From positions 155,976 through 219,975 of the forward strand of contig PABH01000036.1 in NCBI GenBank assembly GCA_002702705.1: DNA of 64,000 bases. The letters are read 5' to 3'. Under the pieces are notes generated by a model. That model was given only the letters and a program-made list of their open reading frames with translations. It was not told where the DNA came from and ran no database searches. The stretch is from Anaerolineaceae bacterium (GTDB lineage Bacteria; Chloroflexota; Anaerolineae; Anaerolineales; Anaerolineaceae). Below, piece by piece: positions 18,769 through 28,030 of this stretch (position 1 is the stretch's first letter; the number at the start of each line of letters is the position of its first letter). Position numbers and translations under genes: made by a program.

Positions 18769-18793
18769 CTTCAATAGAAAACTAAATTTTTCT

Positions 18794-19670
18794 TTATAAA
18801 TACTCCCAATACTTTTGTTCCCGGCAGATTGCCTTCTGCCTATAGATTAGCTGGAAAATTTGAGGATTAATCGGAAATGATGCAGCAGGAATCTCCATAT
18901 GCCCATAACCAATATTTCGCCGTAATTCATAATTCTTGTGATAAAAATAAGCTCTTGTCACTATAGTAATCTGTTGGATATATTCATTAACTGAATGATA
19001 TTCCATTTCAGATAGACTGTGAGTGTTTACAAATAGATCTACTGAATTTGATTTTAGTTTGGATAACTCAAAAATGGGCATTAAGATAATATCGTAATGA
19101 TCTAGAACATCTGATAAATAACTTCCATATTAACTAAGTATCCAAACGGATTTCCCATTGATGGCAATTCTAATTCGGAAATATCTCCTGTATGAAAATA
19201 ATCTTTCTAGATATTATTGTCTTGGAAAATCTCTAGTAAAAATTCTTTTGGTAAGTTTTTCTAAGAATAATGTTGTTATGAGTTAGACCAGGTTATAAAC
19301 TTTTGTTCAAAATCGAAACGGCTCAACTATTTCGGAAAAAATTACTCAATAATTTTGATAATTCATGTGTATTAAGATCTTTCAGGGCGTTCAGATAATT
19401 CATCCGCTTTTCTAAAATTTGAGGTTTTCATTTCGCTCAAGGTAGATATCTACCATCAATATTAATATGTTTATTTATTGAATAATTAATAGCTTTAGAA
19501 ATTCGTTTAAATACTTTAGATTGATAATCGGCATTATGGTTGGCATTATTTTGATTTTCCCCTAAGTAAATATCAGAAATTTTAACCTCAGTTTGCGAAC
19601 GAAACTTGTTTTCTATTAGGAAATAATTATAAATCGCATTTATACTTTTTTAATTTTTTTCAATTAGCAT
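18794..19670 (-). pseudogene. Decayed putative sugar O-methyltransferase
   Basis: Reading the reverse strand from the ATG at 19670, which still has AGAGG upstream, gives MLIEKN followed by a stop at codon 7. Beyond it the frame continues with FRSQTEVKISDIYLGENQNN, then after further stops and frameshifts LSKLLSNFFRNS, LPSMGNPFGYLV and a last 95-codon piece containing VDLFVNTHSLSEMEYHSVNE and ITIVTRAYFYHKNY. These segments match the putative sugar O-methyltransferase family found in polysaccharide clusters. The AdoMet enzyme would methylate a glycan sugar, but no functional product can be made. The last piece ends with a TAA at 18794. Confidence 0.7.
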
Positions 19671-19916
19671 TGTGTACCTCTTTTTTTGAACATTTAATTT
19701 TTTTGTTATGGATATAACCAGAATAAATAACGGGAGAGATGGATAATAAACAAAGCCTCTGCAAAATTGTCGATATCAGTTGTTGAAGGGAATGTTAATT
19801 AAGTTGTTTGTTTAGTACTCAGACACTTGTCTATAATTTATGAACCATAATTAATGTTAGTCCAGTCCCCTCTGTGAAAATTGGATAGGTTAAATTGATG
19901 ATAGCGTTTGTTTTTC

Positions 19917-20593
19917 TTAAATATCGATTGGGGTTGGATCTGAGATAGTTCTTACCAGAAATTTATTGCTGGTTGTGTATGATGGCTCCAAAAAGCTTTG
20001 ATTAAAAATTAAAGGGAATTGTGAGTTTTCCATACGAACTTTGAGGGGATCTAATTGAATCACTTTTTCCGGTTTGCCCGCAAACGCAAAACCTGCTTTA
20101 ACATTCAGCAGCTGTGCCAGATCGGGCTGGTTTTGATCCAGATAATATTCGATTAATTCATTAAACAATGAAAAGCATTTATATATCCTGAGATGGATAA
20201 TAATCCGCAAACAAAGATAAATCCTTTTGTTAATAGATTTTGCGGCCACATATGCTGGATTAAATCATAAACAAAACAAAAAAGGATAAATGATGAGCTC
20301 ATGATCATCATTTATCCGAATGACCGCCACGGACCAATGGAATTTGTTGAAGAGAGTAAACAAACCCCAACCCAAATAATCACTGACAGTTTAAAAGGCA
20401 ATGTAGACTTTTGTTCAAAAATCATCTAACAAACAGCAATCGTGGTTAGTAAGCTGGCAGAAAAAATTAAAACCCGATATTGGATTAAGGAATGCGTGTA
20501 TCCAATTACAAGCAGCAGCAGTGTCATTACCAGAAAAAGAACACTTTCCTGGAAAAGAAAAATGTACTTGTTTGAAAAATTTAATGGTCTCAT
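19917..20593 (-). pseudogene. Decayed polytopic membrane protein, family not identified
   Basis: From an ATG at 20593 the reverse strand reads FLFQESVLFLVMTLLLLVIG and further hydrophobic segments (LSVIIWVGVCLLSSTNS, FILFCFVYDLIQHMWP, FIFVCGLLSISGYINAF) broken by at least two stops, then after a frameshift a soluble tail of about 80 residues (LLNVKAGFAFAGKPEKVIQ and MENSQFPLIFN). The order of membrane helices followed by a soluble tail is like the membrane glycosyltransferases around it, but I could not name the family. Sequence just upstream of 20593 also reads as protein-like (LPNYNEYASRETLFG), so the original gene may have started earlier. Confidence 0.5.
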
Positions 20594-20714
20594 TTTTTAT
20601 TTCTCATGCTCCGCCATAGTGACAACCAAATAAGGTTTCCCTGCTCGCATATTCATTATAGTTGGGCAGGTTAACAAATCGGTTAATTACTGCTGATTTC
20701 ATGCATTAGGCATC

Positions 20715-21834
20715 AAGGAAAGTTGTTTTTGCCAAAAAAAAATATAAAAATAGCCATCCTTTTTGGTACAACAAATCACAACACAAGCCAAAGATCGTGT
20801 TTTTATAACAAATGCCATTCGATTAAGGAAATCAAAATAAAGGCAAATCTAAACAGCCAATCTTTCTTTGCCGGTAAGGTTAATAATATGATTGGAATTA
20901 GATAAAGCATCCATTGCGGACTTCATCCGGGAGACCACAGCAAAAAGAGACCCCATGTTATACCAACCATAGAAAGAAAACCCTGAGGAGATTGATTAGA
21001 AAATCTGAAAAGAAGCACGATACCGACCAAACCGAAGAGTATCAGCGTTATCCAAGAAGGGAAAATTGCCGGATTTCCTCTAGGAAATGTAGCTGCTTCA
21101 GGCCAGAGTCTTTCCTTTTAATGGAATAAATTCCCCTGTTGTGTAATTGCTATCAATCAGGGCCCAGATGGTTTGCCATGATGATCGTGAGGGTTGTGAT
21201 TCTAAAGAAGCTTTGGTCATTACAGGTGATATTAGATAAAAACCGCCCCAAATTAAGCATGTGATGCCGAAAGAAATAAGGGCAATCCGAAAAGCTTGTT
21301 TCCACTTTTTATATCTGAAAATTGCCGGTAAGAGAAGAATAGGAAACCATTTTGCCAATATCCCAGCAGCCAAAACAACAGCTGATGTTTTTATTTTGTC
21401 ATGGAGGATCAAGTATATCACCCAAAGCATTAACATCACTGGTATAAAATCAAAATGCCACCAAGTGTACGCAAAAAAAGCAGATAGGCTAAAATAAGCC
21501 AGGTTGATTATCGTCTGCTGATTTTCATTTAAATTAACTAGTTTAGATATTTCATAAAATAACCAGAGGGAAACTGACCCACAAATGGTTAATAACAAAA
21601 AAAGAACAAAATCGAACAAAAATTGATATCCACCGCCAATCTGGTATATGCCTTCAACCAACCAAGCAAAAAGCGGCGGATATTCTGACCAGGTATGAAA
21701 ATATGGATAACCTGGCAGCTCAGCTACCTGGAAATAAATAAATAAATAGGGAAGTCTCCAAAACCGTGCAAATTATTTGGAATTAATGCCAAAAATAACA
21801 ATAACCTCCCTGCAAAAAACAAAACAGGCAGCAT
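20715..21834 (-). pseudogene. Decayed GT87-like membrane mannosyltransferase
   Basis: The reverse strand, from about 21834, reads LPVLFFAGRLLLFLALIP and NNLHGFGDFPIYLFIS, then after a frameshift FQVAELPGYPYFHTW, SEYPPLFAWLVEGIYQ and a 187-codon open stretch with six membrane helices (YTWWHFDFIPVMLMLW, VLAAGILAKWFPILLLPAIF). Another frameshift near 21100 leads into WPEAATFPRGNPAIFPSW and LFLLWSPG followed by a stop where the family has Trp (LWSPGWSPQW). The HGxGDxP, YPPLF and LAKWFP segments identify a GT87-like polyprenol-phosphate mannosyltransferase. At least two frameshifts and one nonsense change make it non-functional. Confidence 0.75.
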
Positions 21835-21880
21835 GGTTTGAAATGTGACAGGGGAGGTTTTTTATTTTCATATAAATCGT

Positions 21881-22513
21881 TTATAAATACGGATTATATT
21901 TTTTCTCATAACCAATCGTGGTTTCGGGGCCGTGGCCGCTGAGGAGGCGAGTGTTGTCGGGGAGGGGTTTGATTTGCTGATCGATGGAGCGTAAAAGTAG
22001 TAAATGGCTGCCGCCGGGCAGGTCGGTTCGGCCCACGCTTTGGCGGAAGATGAGATCGCCGCACAGTACAATATCCGCCTCCGGTAAATAATAAACGACA
22101 TGGCCCGGTGTATGACCGGGTGTAAAACGCATTTCAATTCGGTGTTCACCGAGTTGAAGCACTGTGTTCTCATCTACAAAATAATTAGGTTGGGTTTTTG
22201 GCGTGAAGCTTAATCCGAATTGCGTGGCGCCGCCTGAATTTAACCATAACGGAAGATCTTTTTCATGCAGGCAAATTTGCGTCTGCGGTGTAATTAACTC
22301 ACTGATTTCATTAATGCCGGCGATATGATCAAAATGGGCATGAGTACATAAGATATAAGAAAGTGTCCATTGATTCTCTAAAAAGGCTGGAATCATTTCT
22401 TTGCTGTTAAAAGCCGGATCGACCAGGGCTGCTTGTTTGGTTTGGGGATCAATTAAAAGAAAGGTGTTATTTTCAAGGGGGCCAAGGACATGTGTTTTAA
22501 TAATCAGGTTCAT
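21881..22513 (-). CDS. MBL-fold metallo-hydrolase (glyoxalase II-like)
   Basis: A 210-residue metallo-beta-lactamase-fold protein with the metal-binding motif THAHFDHIAG (residues about 57-66), PGHTPGHVVYYLP, CGDLIFRQSVGRTDLPGG and the closing LLSGHGPETTIGYEK. The set of His and Asp ligands is complete, so an active binuclear hydrolase is likely, of the small glyoxalase-II-like group that often acts on thioesters or persulfides in the cytosol. The exact substrate is not known. It overlaps the MFS gene by 4 bp (ATGA), so both come from one transcript. Just downstream lies the zone of broken genes. Confidence 0.88.
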   Translation of the reverse strand: MNLIIKTHVLGPLENNTFLLIDPQTKQAALVDPAFNSKEMIPAFLENQWTLSYILCTHAHFDHIAGINEISELITPQTQICLHEKDLPLWLNSGGATQFGLSFTPKTQPNYFVDENTVLQLGEHRIEMRFTPGHTPGHVVYYLPEADIVLCGDLIFRQSVGRTDLPGGSHLLLLRSIDQQIKPLPDNTRLLSGHGPETTIGYEKKYNPYL

Positions 22514-23640
22514 GTAATCACCTCTGTTTGAGATTTTGGTAATAAGACAACATTGATGATACCACTAAGCAAGACACCAAAAATGGCGATCCAAAAGATG
22601 AGGGAAGGGTTGTATTGATAAACCAACCCGCTCAGCGGTGGGGCAAGGATGGTGGCAACCCCGTTGGTTGTTTCCATAAACCCAAAGGCAATGCCGGTTT
22701 CTTTGGCTTTTACAAATTGTCTTGTAATCGCAAGCAGCATGGTTCGTGCCAGGCGGTACCCTCCTAAGAAAAAATACGCTGCTGCAAACCATATAAAATG
22801 GTTAAATTTTGCCATTAACAAACCAAATATTATCACCAATGGAAAACTGATGAGGTACGCCGTTTTTGCTTTTAACTGACCAATACTTAACGCCAATACC
22901 ACATTACCAATACTGCCAATTGCTCCCAGGTAACCAATTTCCTGCAATCCAAGCTGGTGTACCTCTTCCAGGAATACGGGTGTTAGGGGTTGGGCAAAAA
23001 ACATAAAAAACAGGGCTATAAAACTGAGCGGCAGGATTCGCATAAATAACTTGTTATGGAAAATGGAGCTGGCCGGTTCATGCTCCAGGGTTGGTTCGAT
23101 TTCCACTTTTTTGATAAATAAAACCAGGGTGCTGGAAACGACAAAAAAGATGGCTGCGATGGTATATAAAAATTTTAAAGAAAACTGCTGCCCTAAAAAC
23201 CCTCCGAGAAGGGGCCCTAAAACCATCCCAAAATGAAAAGCAGCCGATGTAACGGAAAGTGCTTTTTCAGCAGACCATTCACCTCGAGCGCTGGTGATGT
23301 AGGCATTCATAGGAGCTAACACCGAACCTGTCAAACCGTAAATTAATAAACCGACAGTAAACATTGAAAGATCATTGGCCAAAGCCATGATCCAGGCAGC
23401 AAAGGATGCTAACAACCAGGACCCCCACATCAAAGGGCGTGTACCAATCCGGTCTGCAAGGTATCCGGAAGGGATTTGTGCCAGCGCAAGGGCTACACCC
23501 ATCCCACCCAGGATACCGCCAATCAGCACCGGATCAGCACCAAGTTCTTTCAAATAAAGCGGCTGAAATAAGAGGAACATGCCTTCCCCTAATCCCCAGG
23601 CGAATAATGAAATTGTGACAAGTTTGAGGTTAAGATTCAT
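22510..23640 (-). CDS. MFS transporter
   Basis: A 376-residue protein with twelve predicted membrane helices and the MFS motif A equivalent GYLADRIGTRPLMWG after helix 2, plus IPSGYLAD. It belongs to the major facilitator superfamily of proton- or sodium-coupled carriers in the cytoplasmic membrane. Nothing in the sequence fixes the substrate; the first helix pair (GEGMFLLFQPLYLKELGA) resembles drug or small-molecule exporters. It is translationally coupled to the MBL hydrolase gene downstream, so the pair may serve one detoxification or catabolic step. Confidence 0.85.
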   Translation of the reverse strand: MNLNLKLVTISLFAWGLGEGMFLLFQPLYLKELGADPVLIGGILGGMGVALALAQIPSGYLADRIGTRPLMWGSWLLASFAAWIMALANDLSMFTVGLLIYGLTGSVLAPMNAYITSARGEWSAEKALSVTSAAFHFGMVLGPLLGGFLGQQFSLKFLYTIAAIFFVVSSTLVLFIKKVEIEPTLEHEPASSIFHNKLFMRILPLSFIALFFMFFAQPLTPVFLEEVHQLGLQEIGYLGAIGSIGNVVLALSIGQLKAKTAYLISFPLVIIFGLLMAKFNHFIWFAAAYFFLGGYRLARTMLLAITRQFVKAKETGIAFGFMETTNGVATILAPPLSGLVYQYNPSLIFWIAIFGVLLSGIINVVLLPKSQTEVIT

Positions 23641-23673
23641 GATGTGCTTGGTCGAGCCATTTGTTGTTTGTGA

Positions 23674-23700
23674 TTTCTTTCAAAAAAAGGTTGAAAGAAA
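23674..23700. repeat. 10-bp inverted repeat between MFS and M24 peptidase genes
   Basis: TTTCTTTCAA and TTGAAAGAAA with a 7-base loop. It lies just past the stop of the M24 gene (reverse strand). A T-run is in the loop and not after the stem, so it is at best a weak terminator for that gene. Confidence 0.5.
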
Positions 23701-23704
23701 GAAA

Positions 23705-24811
23705 TTATTCCCCAATGATAATTAACTCCCGAGGAAGGGTAGTCAGGCTGAAGGAACCGTCTTGGGTGACAACAACATCATCTTCAATACGCACACCGCC
23801 CTTACCGGTCAGGTAAATGCCGGGTTCAACGGTATGCACCATGCCGGGTTTGAGAATAAGGTCGTTTTCAGCAAACATATAAGGACCTTCGTGAGCTTCC
23901 ATACCCAAACCGTGTCCGGTGCGGTGGAAAAATTGTGCTCCATAACCGGCTGAATCGATCACTTTGCGGGCTGCCAGATCTACTTCACCGGCACGGGCTC
24001 CCGCTTTGCTGGCTGTCTGTCCTGCCAAATTGGCTTTTTTCACAATTTCTGCAATGTTTTTAAAGATTGGGTCAACATCTCCTACAGCAAAGGTGCGGGT
24101 GATATCAGAAGCATAACCTTGATAGGCTGCGCCATAATCGATCAAGAGCAGATCGCCGAGGTTGATTTGACAATGGGAGGGAGTTGCATGTGGGTCAGCG
24201 CTGTTTGGTCCGGCCGAAACGATTGGTCCAAATGGAAGTTCACCTTGAGAACCAGCTCGTAATAATTGAACGGTTAGTTCGGATGCCAGTTCCATTTCCG
24301 TCATGCCTACTTTAAAGAGAGAAAGGGTGTTTAACAGCGCTTTTTCCGCAATTTGGGCTGCTGTTTGCATATTTTGAATTTCATTTTCGTCTTTTTGTAA
24401 CCGCAGGTTATCAAAAACCGAAGCGCCCGAAACGAGATTTAATTCCGGCACCGATTTTTGGATATATTCCATTTCTAAATATCGAAAGCGGTTTGGTTCA
24501 AGGGCAGTTTTTTGGGTGGTTAGATCCAATGAAGTTAAGGCGTTGTCAAATTGGGTTTGCCATTCCGCGGGATTATCTCCATAAGGGAAAAGCTCAATGG
24601 GCAAGGTACTGGTTTCCGCTCTAGAAACTTCTAATTTTGGCAGTACCAAAGCAGCCCTTCCATCTGTTTTGATGATTAAGACAGTTGGACGTTCCATTAA
24701 ATGGAAATCCAGGTTGGTCAGGTATTTAAAACTTGCACCTGGATTTAAAACAGCGGCGTCAAATTGATTTTGTTGAAGGGATTCGAGAAGATGGTAAAAG
24801 CGTTTGTTCAT
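23705..24811 (-). CDS. M24-family Xaa-Pro aminopeptidase
   Basis: A 368-residue protein with an N-terminal creatinase-like domain (residues 1-130) and a C-terminal pita-bread domain. The five metal ligands are visible in order: LLIDYGAAYQGYASDITRTF (two Asp), FHRTGHGLGMEAHE (His), HTVEPGIYL (Glu) and RIEDDVVV (Glu). These dimetal enzymes remove an N-terminal residue before proline, or cut imidodipeptides, in the cytosol. The start at 24811 is chosen for GGAG seven bases upstream; an in-frame upstream start adds five residues. It probably has its own promoter in the gap shared with the divergent tRNA genes. Confidence 0.9.
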   Translation of the reverse strand: MNKRFYHLLESLQQNQFDAAVLNPGASFKYLTNLDFHLMERPTVLIIKTDGRAALVLPKLEVSRAETSTLPIELFPYGDNPAEWQTQFDNALTSLDLTTQKTALEPNRFRYLEMEYIQKSVPELNLVSGASVFDNLRLQKDENEIQNMQTAAQIAEKALLNTLSLFKVGMTEMELASELTVQLLRAGSQGELPFGPIVSAGPNSADPHATPSHCQINLGDLLLIDYGAAYQGYASDITRTFAVGDVDPIFKNIAEIVKKANLAGQTASKAGARAGEVDLAARKVIDSAGYGAQFFHRTGHGLGMEAHEGPYMFAENDLILKPGMVHTVEPGIYLTGKGGVRIEDDVVVTQDGSFSLTTLPRELIIIGE

Positions 24812-24893
24812 GATTATCTCCAGCAAGAATTATCCAAATGGATTATAGCCCATTCACTTAAAAATGGCAGTAATAAATGGCATAAACAATTCC

Positions 24894-24922
24894 TTGACAC
24901 CAGCGATGGCGGAGGGTAGAAT
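24894..24922 (+). promoter_or_regulatory. Sigma-70-type promoter of the tRNA-Ala genes
   Basis: TTGACA at 24894-24899 and TAGAAT at 24917-24922 with an exact 17-base spacer. The first tRNA begins 17 bases after the -10 box, which fits transcription of a short 5' leader. Confidence 0.85.
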
Positions 24923-24939
24923 TTCAGTCACCCAAACAA

Positions 24940-25013
24940 GGGCCTGTAGCGCAGTCTGGGAGCGCGCTTCAATCGCACTGAAGAGGCCGAGGGTTCGAAT
25001 CCCTCCAGGTCCA
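24940..25013 (+). tRNA. tRNA-Ala (anticodon CGC)
   Basis: A 74-base cloverleaf: acceptor GGGCCTG with CAGGTCC, D arm GCGC/GCGC, anticodon stem CTTCA/TGAAG with loop ATCGCAC, T arm GAGGG-TTCGAAT-CCCTC and discriminator A. The anticodon is CGC, reading GCG. The acceptor has the G3-U70 wobble pair that identifies alanine tRNA. CCA is not encoded. It is the first of three tandem alanine tRNA genes behind one promoter. Confidence 0.95.
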
Positions 25014-25056
25014 CTGGGTAAAGGTGACTGTTCTTTACAAAACTATCGAAAAAAAT

Positions 25057-25129
25057 GGGCCCATAGCGCAGTTGGGAGCGCGCCTCAATGGCATTGAGGA
25101 GGCCGAGGGTTCGAATCCCTCTGGGTCCA
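25057..25129 (+). tRNA. tRNA-Ala (anticodon GGC), copy 1
   Basis: A 73-base cloverleaf: acceptor GGGCCCA with TGGGTCC (G3-U70 pair kept), anticodon stem CCTCA/TGAGG with loop ATGGCAT giving anticodon GGC (reads GCC and GCU), T arm GAGGG-TTCGAAT-CCCTC, discriminator A, no encoded CCA. It lies 43 bases after the first tRNA with no promoter between them. Confidence 0.96.
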
Positions 25130-25183
25130 CTTTTACTATATCAACCGTAAAGACAAAAAATCTTTACCAACCATTTTTGAAAT

Positions 25184-25256
25184 GGGCCCATAGCGCAGTT
25201 GGGAGCGCGCCTCAATGGCATTGAGGAGGCCGAGGGTTCGAATCCCTCTGGGTCCA
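25184..25256 (+). tRNA. tRNA-Ala (anticodon GGC), copy 2
   Basis: Identical base for base to the gene at 25057-25129, with a few matching flanking bases (AAT before and CTTTT after). This points to a recent tandem duplication or gene conversion. The spacer between the two copies (54 bases) is otherwise unrelated to the spacer before copy 1. Confidence 0.96.
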
Positions 25257-25283
25257 CTTTTTTATTTAAAAGGCAACCATGAT

Positions 25284-25311
25284 TTCCGCGATTTCCCGCG
25301 AAGGAATTTTT
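25284..25311 (+). terminator. Probable terminator after the tRNA-Ala genes
   Basis: TTCC-GCG pairs with CGC-(GAA)-GGAA around a 6-base loop, with a 3-base bulge, followed by TTTTT. It starts 28 bases after the last tRNA. The bulge makes the call uncertain. Confidence 0.45.
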
Positions 25312-25482
25312 ATGCAAGTACAAAGGCTGGAAAGAGCTAACCTCGGTCTAGATTCTTGCAAATCGTGTATTACCGGGTTATTTCGAAATTTTCCAACAAG
25401 CTAAATTGGAATTCCAAAATCCCGAGGCCGGGAGCCTCTCAAAAGCAAGCGCGGATTCCACGAATCCATGCGAAAGAATAAT

Positions 25483-25511
25483 TTTACAGGCACAAAAGGA
25501 ACGGGTATACT
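25483..25511 (+). promoter_or_regulatory. Promoter of the creatininase-family gene
   Basis: TTTACA at 25483-25488 and TATACT at 25506-25511 with a 17-base spacer; each hexamer is one base from the sigma-70 consensus. The start codon of the creatininase-family gene lies 42 bases after the -10 box. Confidence 0.65.
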
Positions 25512-25552
25512 CAACTAAATTTGAGATTATTCCCAAGATTAAAGAGGCGAAT

Positions 25553-26236
25553 ATGCGATTAGAAGAATTAAATTGGATGGATGTGGAAAACTATCTAAAA
25601 ACAGATAACCGCATCATGGTTGTTCTCGGTGCGTGTGAGCAGCACGCATATTTAAGTCTGTTAACCGATGTAAAGATCCCAATGGCGTTGGCGGATGCTG
25701 CCAGTCAGGAGAGTGGGGTGTTGGTTGGTCCGCCAGTTAATTTTGGGGTTTCACCCTATTTCATGAATTATCCCGGTACGATTAGCCTGCGGGTGAATAC
25801 ATTACTTGATGTTGTTGAAGATTACCTAACCAGTTTGTACCAGCATGGCTTCCGGCGGATATTAATCTTAAATGGGCATGGTGGTAATGAACCTGCGCGT
25901 GGAAGAATTTCTGAAATATGTAACCGGTATGATGATTTGAATGTGATTTGGTATTCCTGGTGGACCTCCCACAGCGTAGAACAGGTTGCAGTAGGACATC
26001 AATTAAAACCAAACCATGCCAATTGGTTGGAGGCATTTCCATTTGTGCGTGTAGCTGAATTGCCGGAAAAACCAAAGACCCCACCGCATTATCAAGGCTT
26101 AATGGGTGCTAAACAAATGCGGACTGTTTTTGGAGATGGCTCCTTTGGCGGTGAGTATGTGGTGAGTGATGAAATCATGAATGAGTTGTTTTACGCTGCA
26201 TATGAAGATGTTTTGCATTATTTAAAGTTTGAATAA
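25553..26236 (+). CDS. Creatininase-family amidohydrolase
   Basis: A 227-residue protein of typical family size. Metal-binding and structural segments are visible: LGACEQHAYLSLLTDVKIP (Glu, His and Asp ligands, close to the family ExHGxHLP-xxTD pattern), YPGTISLRVNTL, ILILNGHGGNEPARGRI and a C-terminal FGGEYVVSDE. Members hydrolyse creatinine or related cyclic amides, and several act in mycofactocin, riboflavin or deazaflavin pathways; the substrate here cannot be told. The start at 25553 is set by AGAGG upstream; the frame extends 49 codons further back but through the promoter and small hairpins, so that part is not coding. It stands alone between the tRNA genes and cydD. Confidence 0.83.
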   Translation: MRLEELNWMDVENYLKTDNRIMVVLGACEQHAYLSLLTDVKIPMALADAASQESGVLVGPPVNFGVSPYFMNYPGTISLRVNTLLDVVEDYLTSLYQHGFRRILILNGHGGNEPARGRISEICNRYDDLNVIWYSWWTSHSVEQVAVGHQLKPNHANWLEAFPFVRVAELPEKPKTPPHYQGLMGAKQMRTVFGDGSFGGEYVVSDEIMNELFYAAYEDVLHYLKFE

Positions 26237-26302
26237 ATTTTTTCTGGCAGATTTTATTGGTTAATATTCCGACATGGTTAGTGATTTGAGCACAATAAGT
26301 TA

Positions 26303-28030
26303 ATGCAAAAAAAATTAATCAAACTGGTAAACGATTTCCCCTGGTATTTTCTGATCGCAGTTATTAGTGCTGAAATCGGGGCGATTTTACTCATCTTACA
26401 ATATAAACAGGTGGCTTTCTTTGCCAACCAGGTAATGTATATTGGCAAAAAGTTTGATTCCGTAACTGGTATCTTGATCGGAATTGTTGCAGCAGTTTTT
26501 ATCCGTGGTATTTTTCAGTTTTTTTCTGATTGGTTTTCTCAAAAGATGGCGGTTCAAATCAAATCCAAGCTGCGTCGTGATTTGATTAAAAAGGCAACGC
26601 GTGTTCCATTTCACACCATTCAACAGCGATCGGTATTCCAAACCTTAATGGTTGATGGTGTTGAGGCTTTGGATCGTTATTTCAGCCAGTATGTCCCTCA
26701 GATATTAATATCTATTTTTGTACCGATTTCGATCCTTTTGTTTGTTTTCCCTTTGGATGAATTAACAGGCTGGGTATTATTGTTAACTGCTCCATTAATT
26801 CCAGTTTTTATGGTTTTAATTGGTCGATATTCCAAAGTAGTTACTGAACGGCAATGGACCAAGTTAAACCGGATGAGTCATTTTTTTATTGATTCCATCC
26901 GGGGAATAAAAACCTTGCTTTTATTTAATCAAGGCGAAAATCAAGTTCACCGGATTAAAAAAGTAAGTGAAGATTATTATGAAGTTACAATGAAAGTGCT
27001 GCAAATTGCTTTTTTATCAGCTTTTTTCTTAGAGTTTGTAAGCACCTTATCGACTGCAGTTGTCGCTGTAGAAATTGGATTGAGATTGCTGTATGGTCGA
27101 TTGGGTTTTGAAGAAGCCTTTTTCATTTTATTAATAGCTCCGGAATTTTATCTACCTCTGCGAAACCTGGGTTTACGTTTTCACGCCGGGATGAACGGAG
27201 TAGAAGCTGCTAAAAATATCTTTGCATTTTTGGAGCAAGGAGAACCTCGAAACAATTCCTTTTTTTTGAACCAGAAATTTGATTGGAATGGGTTTAAAAA
27301 TATTCGATTTAATAACATTAGTGTGATTTATCCGGAATCTAAACAAAAGGTATTAAATTCGGCTTCATTTAATATTCCTATTGGTAAAAGTACGGCAATT
27401 ATTGGTCCTAGTGGTGCTGGAAAATCCACCGTTTTTCAAACTTTACTTCGTTTTATAAATCCAGTTGCTGGTGTCGTTAGCCTGGACGATCTCAGCATAA
27501 GTGAAATCGATATCGATTATTGGCGAAAACAAATTGGTTGGATTCCCCAAAAACCGTATTTATATAATGGCACTTTGTTAGAAAATTTAAAATTAGGAAA
27601 TCCAGACGTTAACTTCCAACAAATCAATCAAGTTTTAGCTCAAACCTTTTTGAGGGATTTTGTAGCTCGTTTACCATATGGTTTGGAAACAAAACTATCC
27701 GATATAGGAACGCAAATCAGTTCCGGTCAACGCCAACGGATAGCAATTGCGAGAGTTCTGTTAAGAGACTGCCAGCTTCTTTTGTTTGATGAATTGAGCG
27801 CATCGCTTGATCCGATTGTAGAAGAACAAATCCTTAACAATTTAAAAGAGTTCTCAAAAAATAAAACCCTTGTATCCATTGCACATCGTTTGCATACGAT
27901 CACATCCTCCGATGAAATTATTGTTTTAAATGAAGGTAAGGTAAATGCCGCTGGAAATCATCAATTTTTGCAATCCCATAGTGATTTATATGGAGAATTT
28001 TTGAAAACATACTTTGGGGTGATGGCATGA
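26303..28030 (+). CDS. cydD: Heterodimeric ABC exporter subunit CydD
   Basis: A 575-residue half-transporter: six membrane helices in residues 1-300, then an ATPase domain with Walker A GPSGAGKST, signature SSGQRQRIAIARVLL, Walker B LLLFDELSASLD and the switch His in SIAHRLHT. Together with CydC it exports cysteine and glutathione to the outside and is needed to assemble cytochrome bd. Identification as CydD rests on the order before CydC, the 4-bp overlap (ATGA) and the presence of cydAB in the same window about 10 kb downstream. No good ribosome binding site precedes the ATG at 26303. Confidence 0.88.
   Translation: MQKKLIKLVNDFPWYFLIAVISAEIGAILLILQYKQVAFFANQVMYIGKKFDSVTGILIGIVAAVFIRGIFQFFSDWFSQKMAVQIKSKLRRDLIKKATRVPFHTIQQRSVFQTLMVDGVEALDRYFSQYVPQILISIFVPISILLFVFPLDELTGWVLLLTAPLIPVFMVLIGRYSKVVTERQWTKLNRMSHFFIDSIRGIKTLLLFNQGENQVHRIKKVSEDYYEVTMKVLQIAFLSAFFLEFVSTLSTAVVAVEIGLRLLYGRLGFEEAFFILLIAPEFYLPLRNLGLRFHAGMNGVEAAKNIFAFLEQGEPRNNSFFLNQKFDWNGFKNIRFNNISVIYPESKQKVLNSASFNIPIGKSTAIIGPSGAGKSTVFQTLLRFINPVAGVVSLDDLSISEIDIDYWRKQIGWIPQKPYLYNGTLLENLKLGNPDVNFQQINQVLAQTFLRDFVARLPYGLETKLSDIGTQISSGQRQRIAIARVLLRDCQLLLFDELSASLDPIVEEQILNNLKEFSKNKTLVSIAHRLHTITSSDEIIVLNEGKVNAAGNHQFLQSHSDLYGEFLKTYFGVMA

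Noticed and set aside
24864..25323. Short open frames over the tRNA genes
   Set aside because: They cover the tRNA-Ala genes on either strand and have no protein-like features.
25406..25552. Upstream extension of the creatininase-family protein
   Set aside because: The stretch holds a promoter with 17-base spacing and small hairpins, and the ATG at 25553 has AGAGG upstream.
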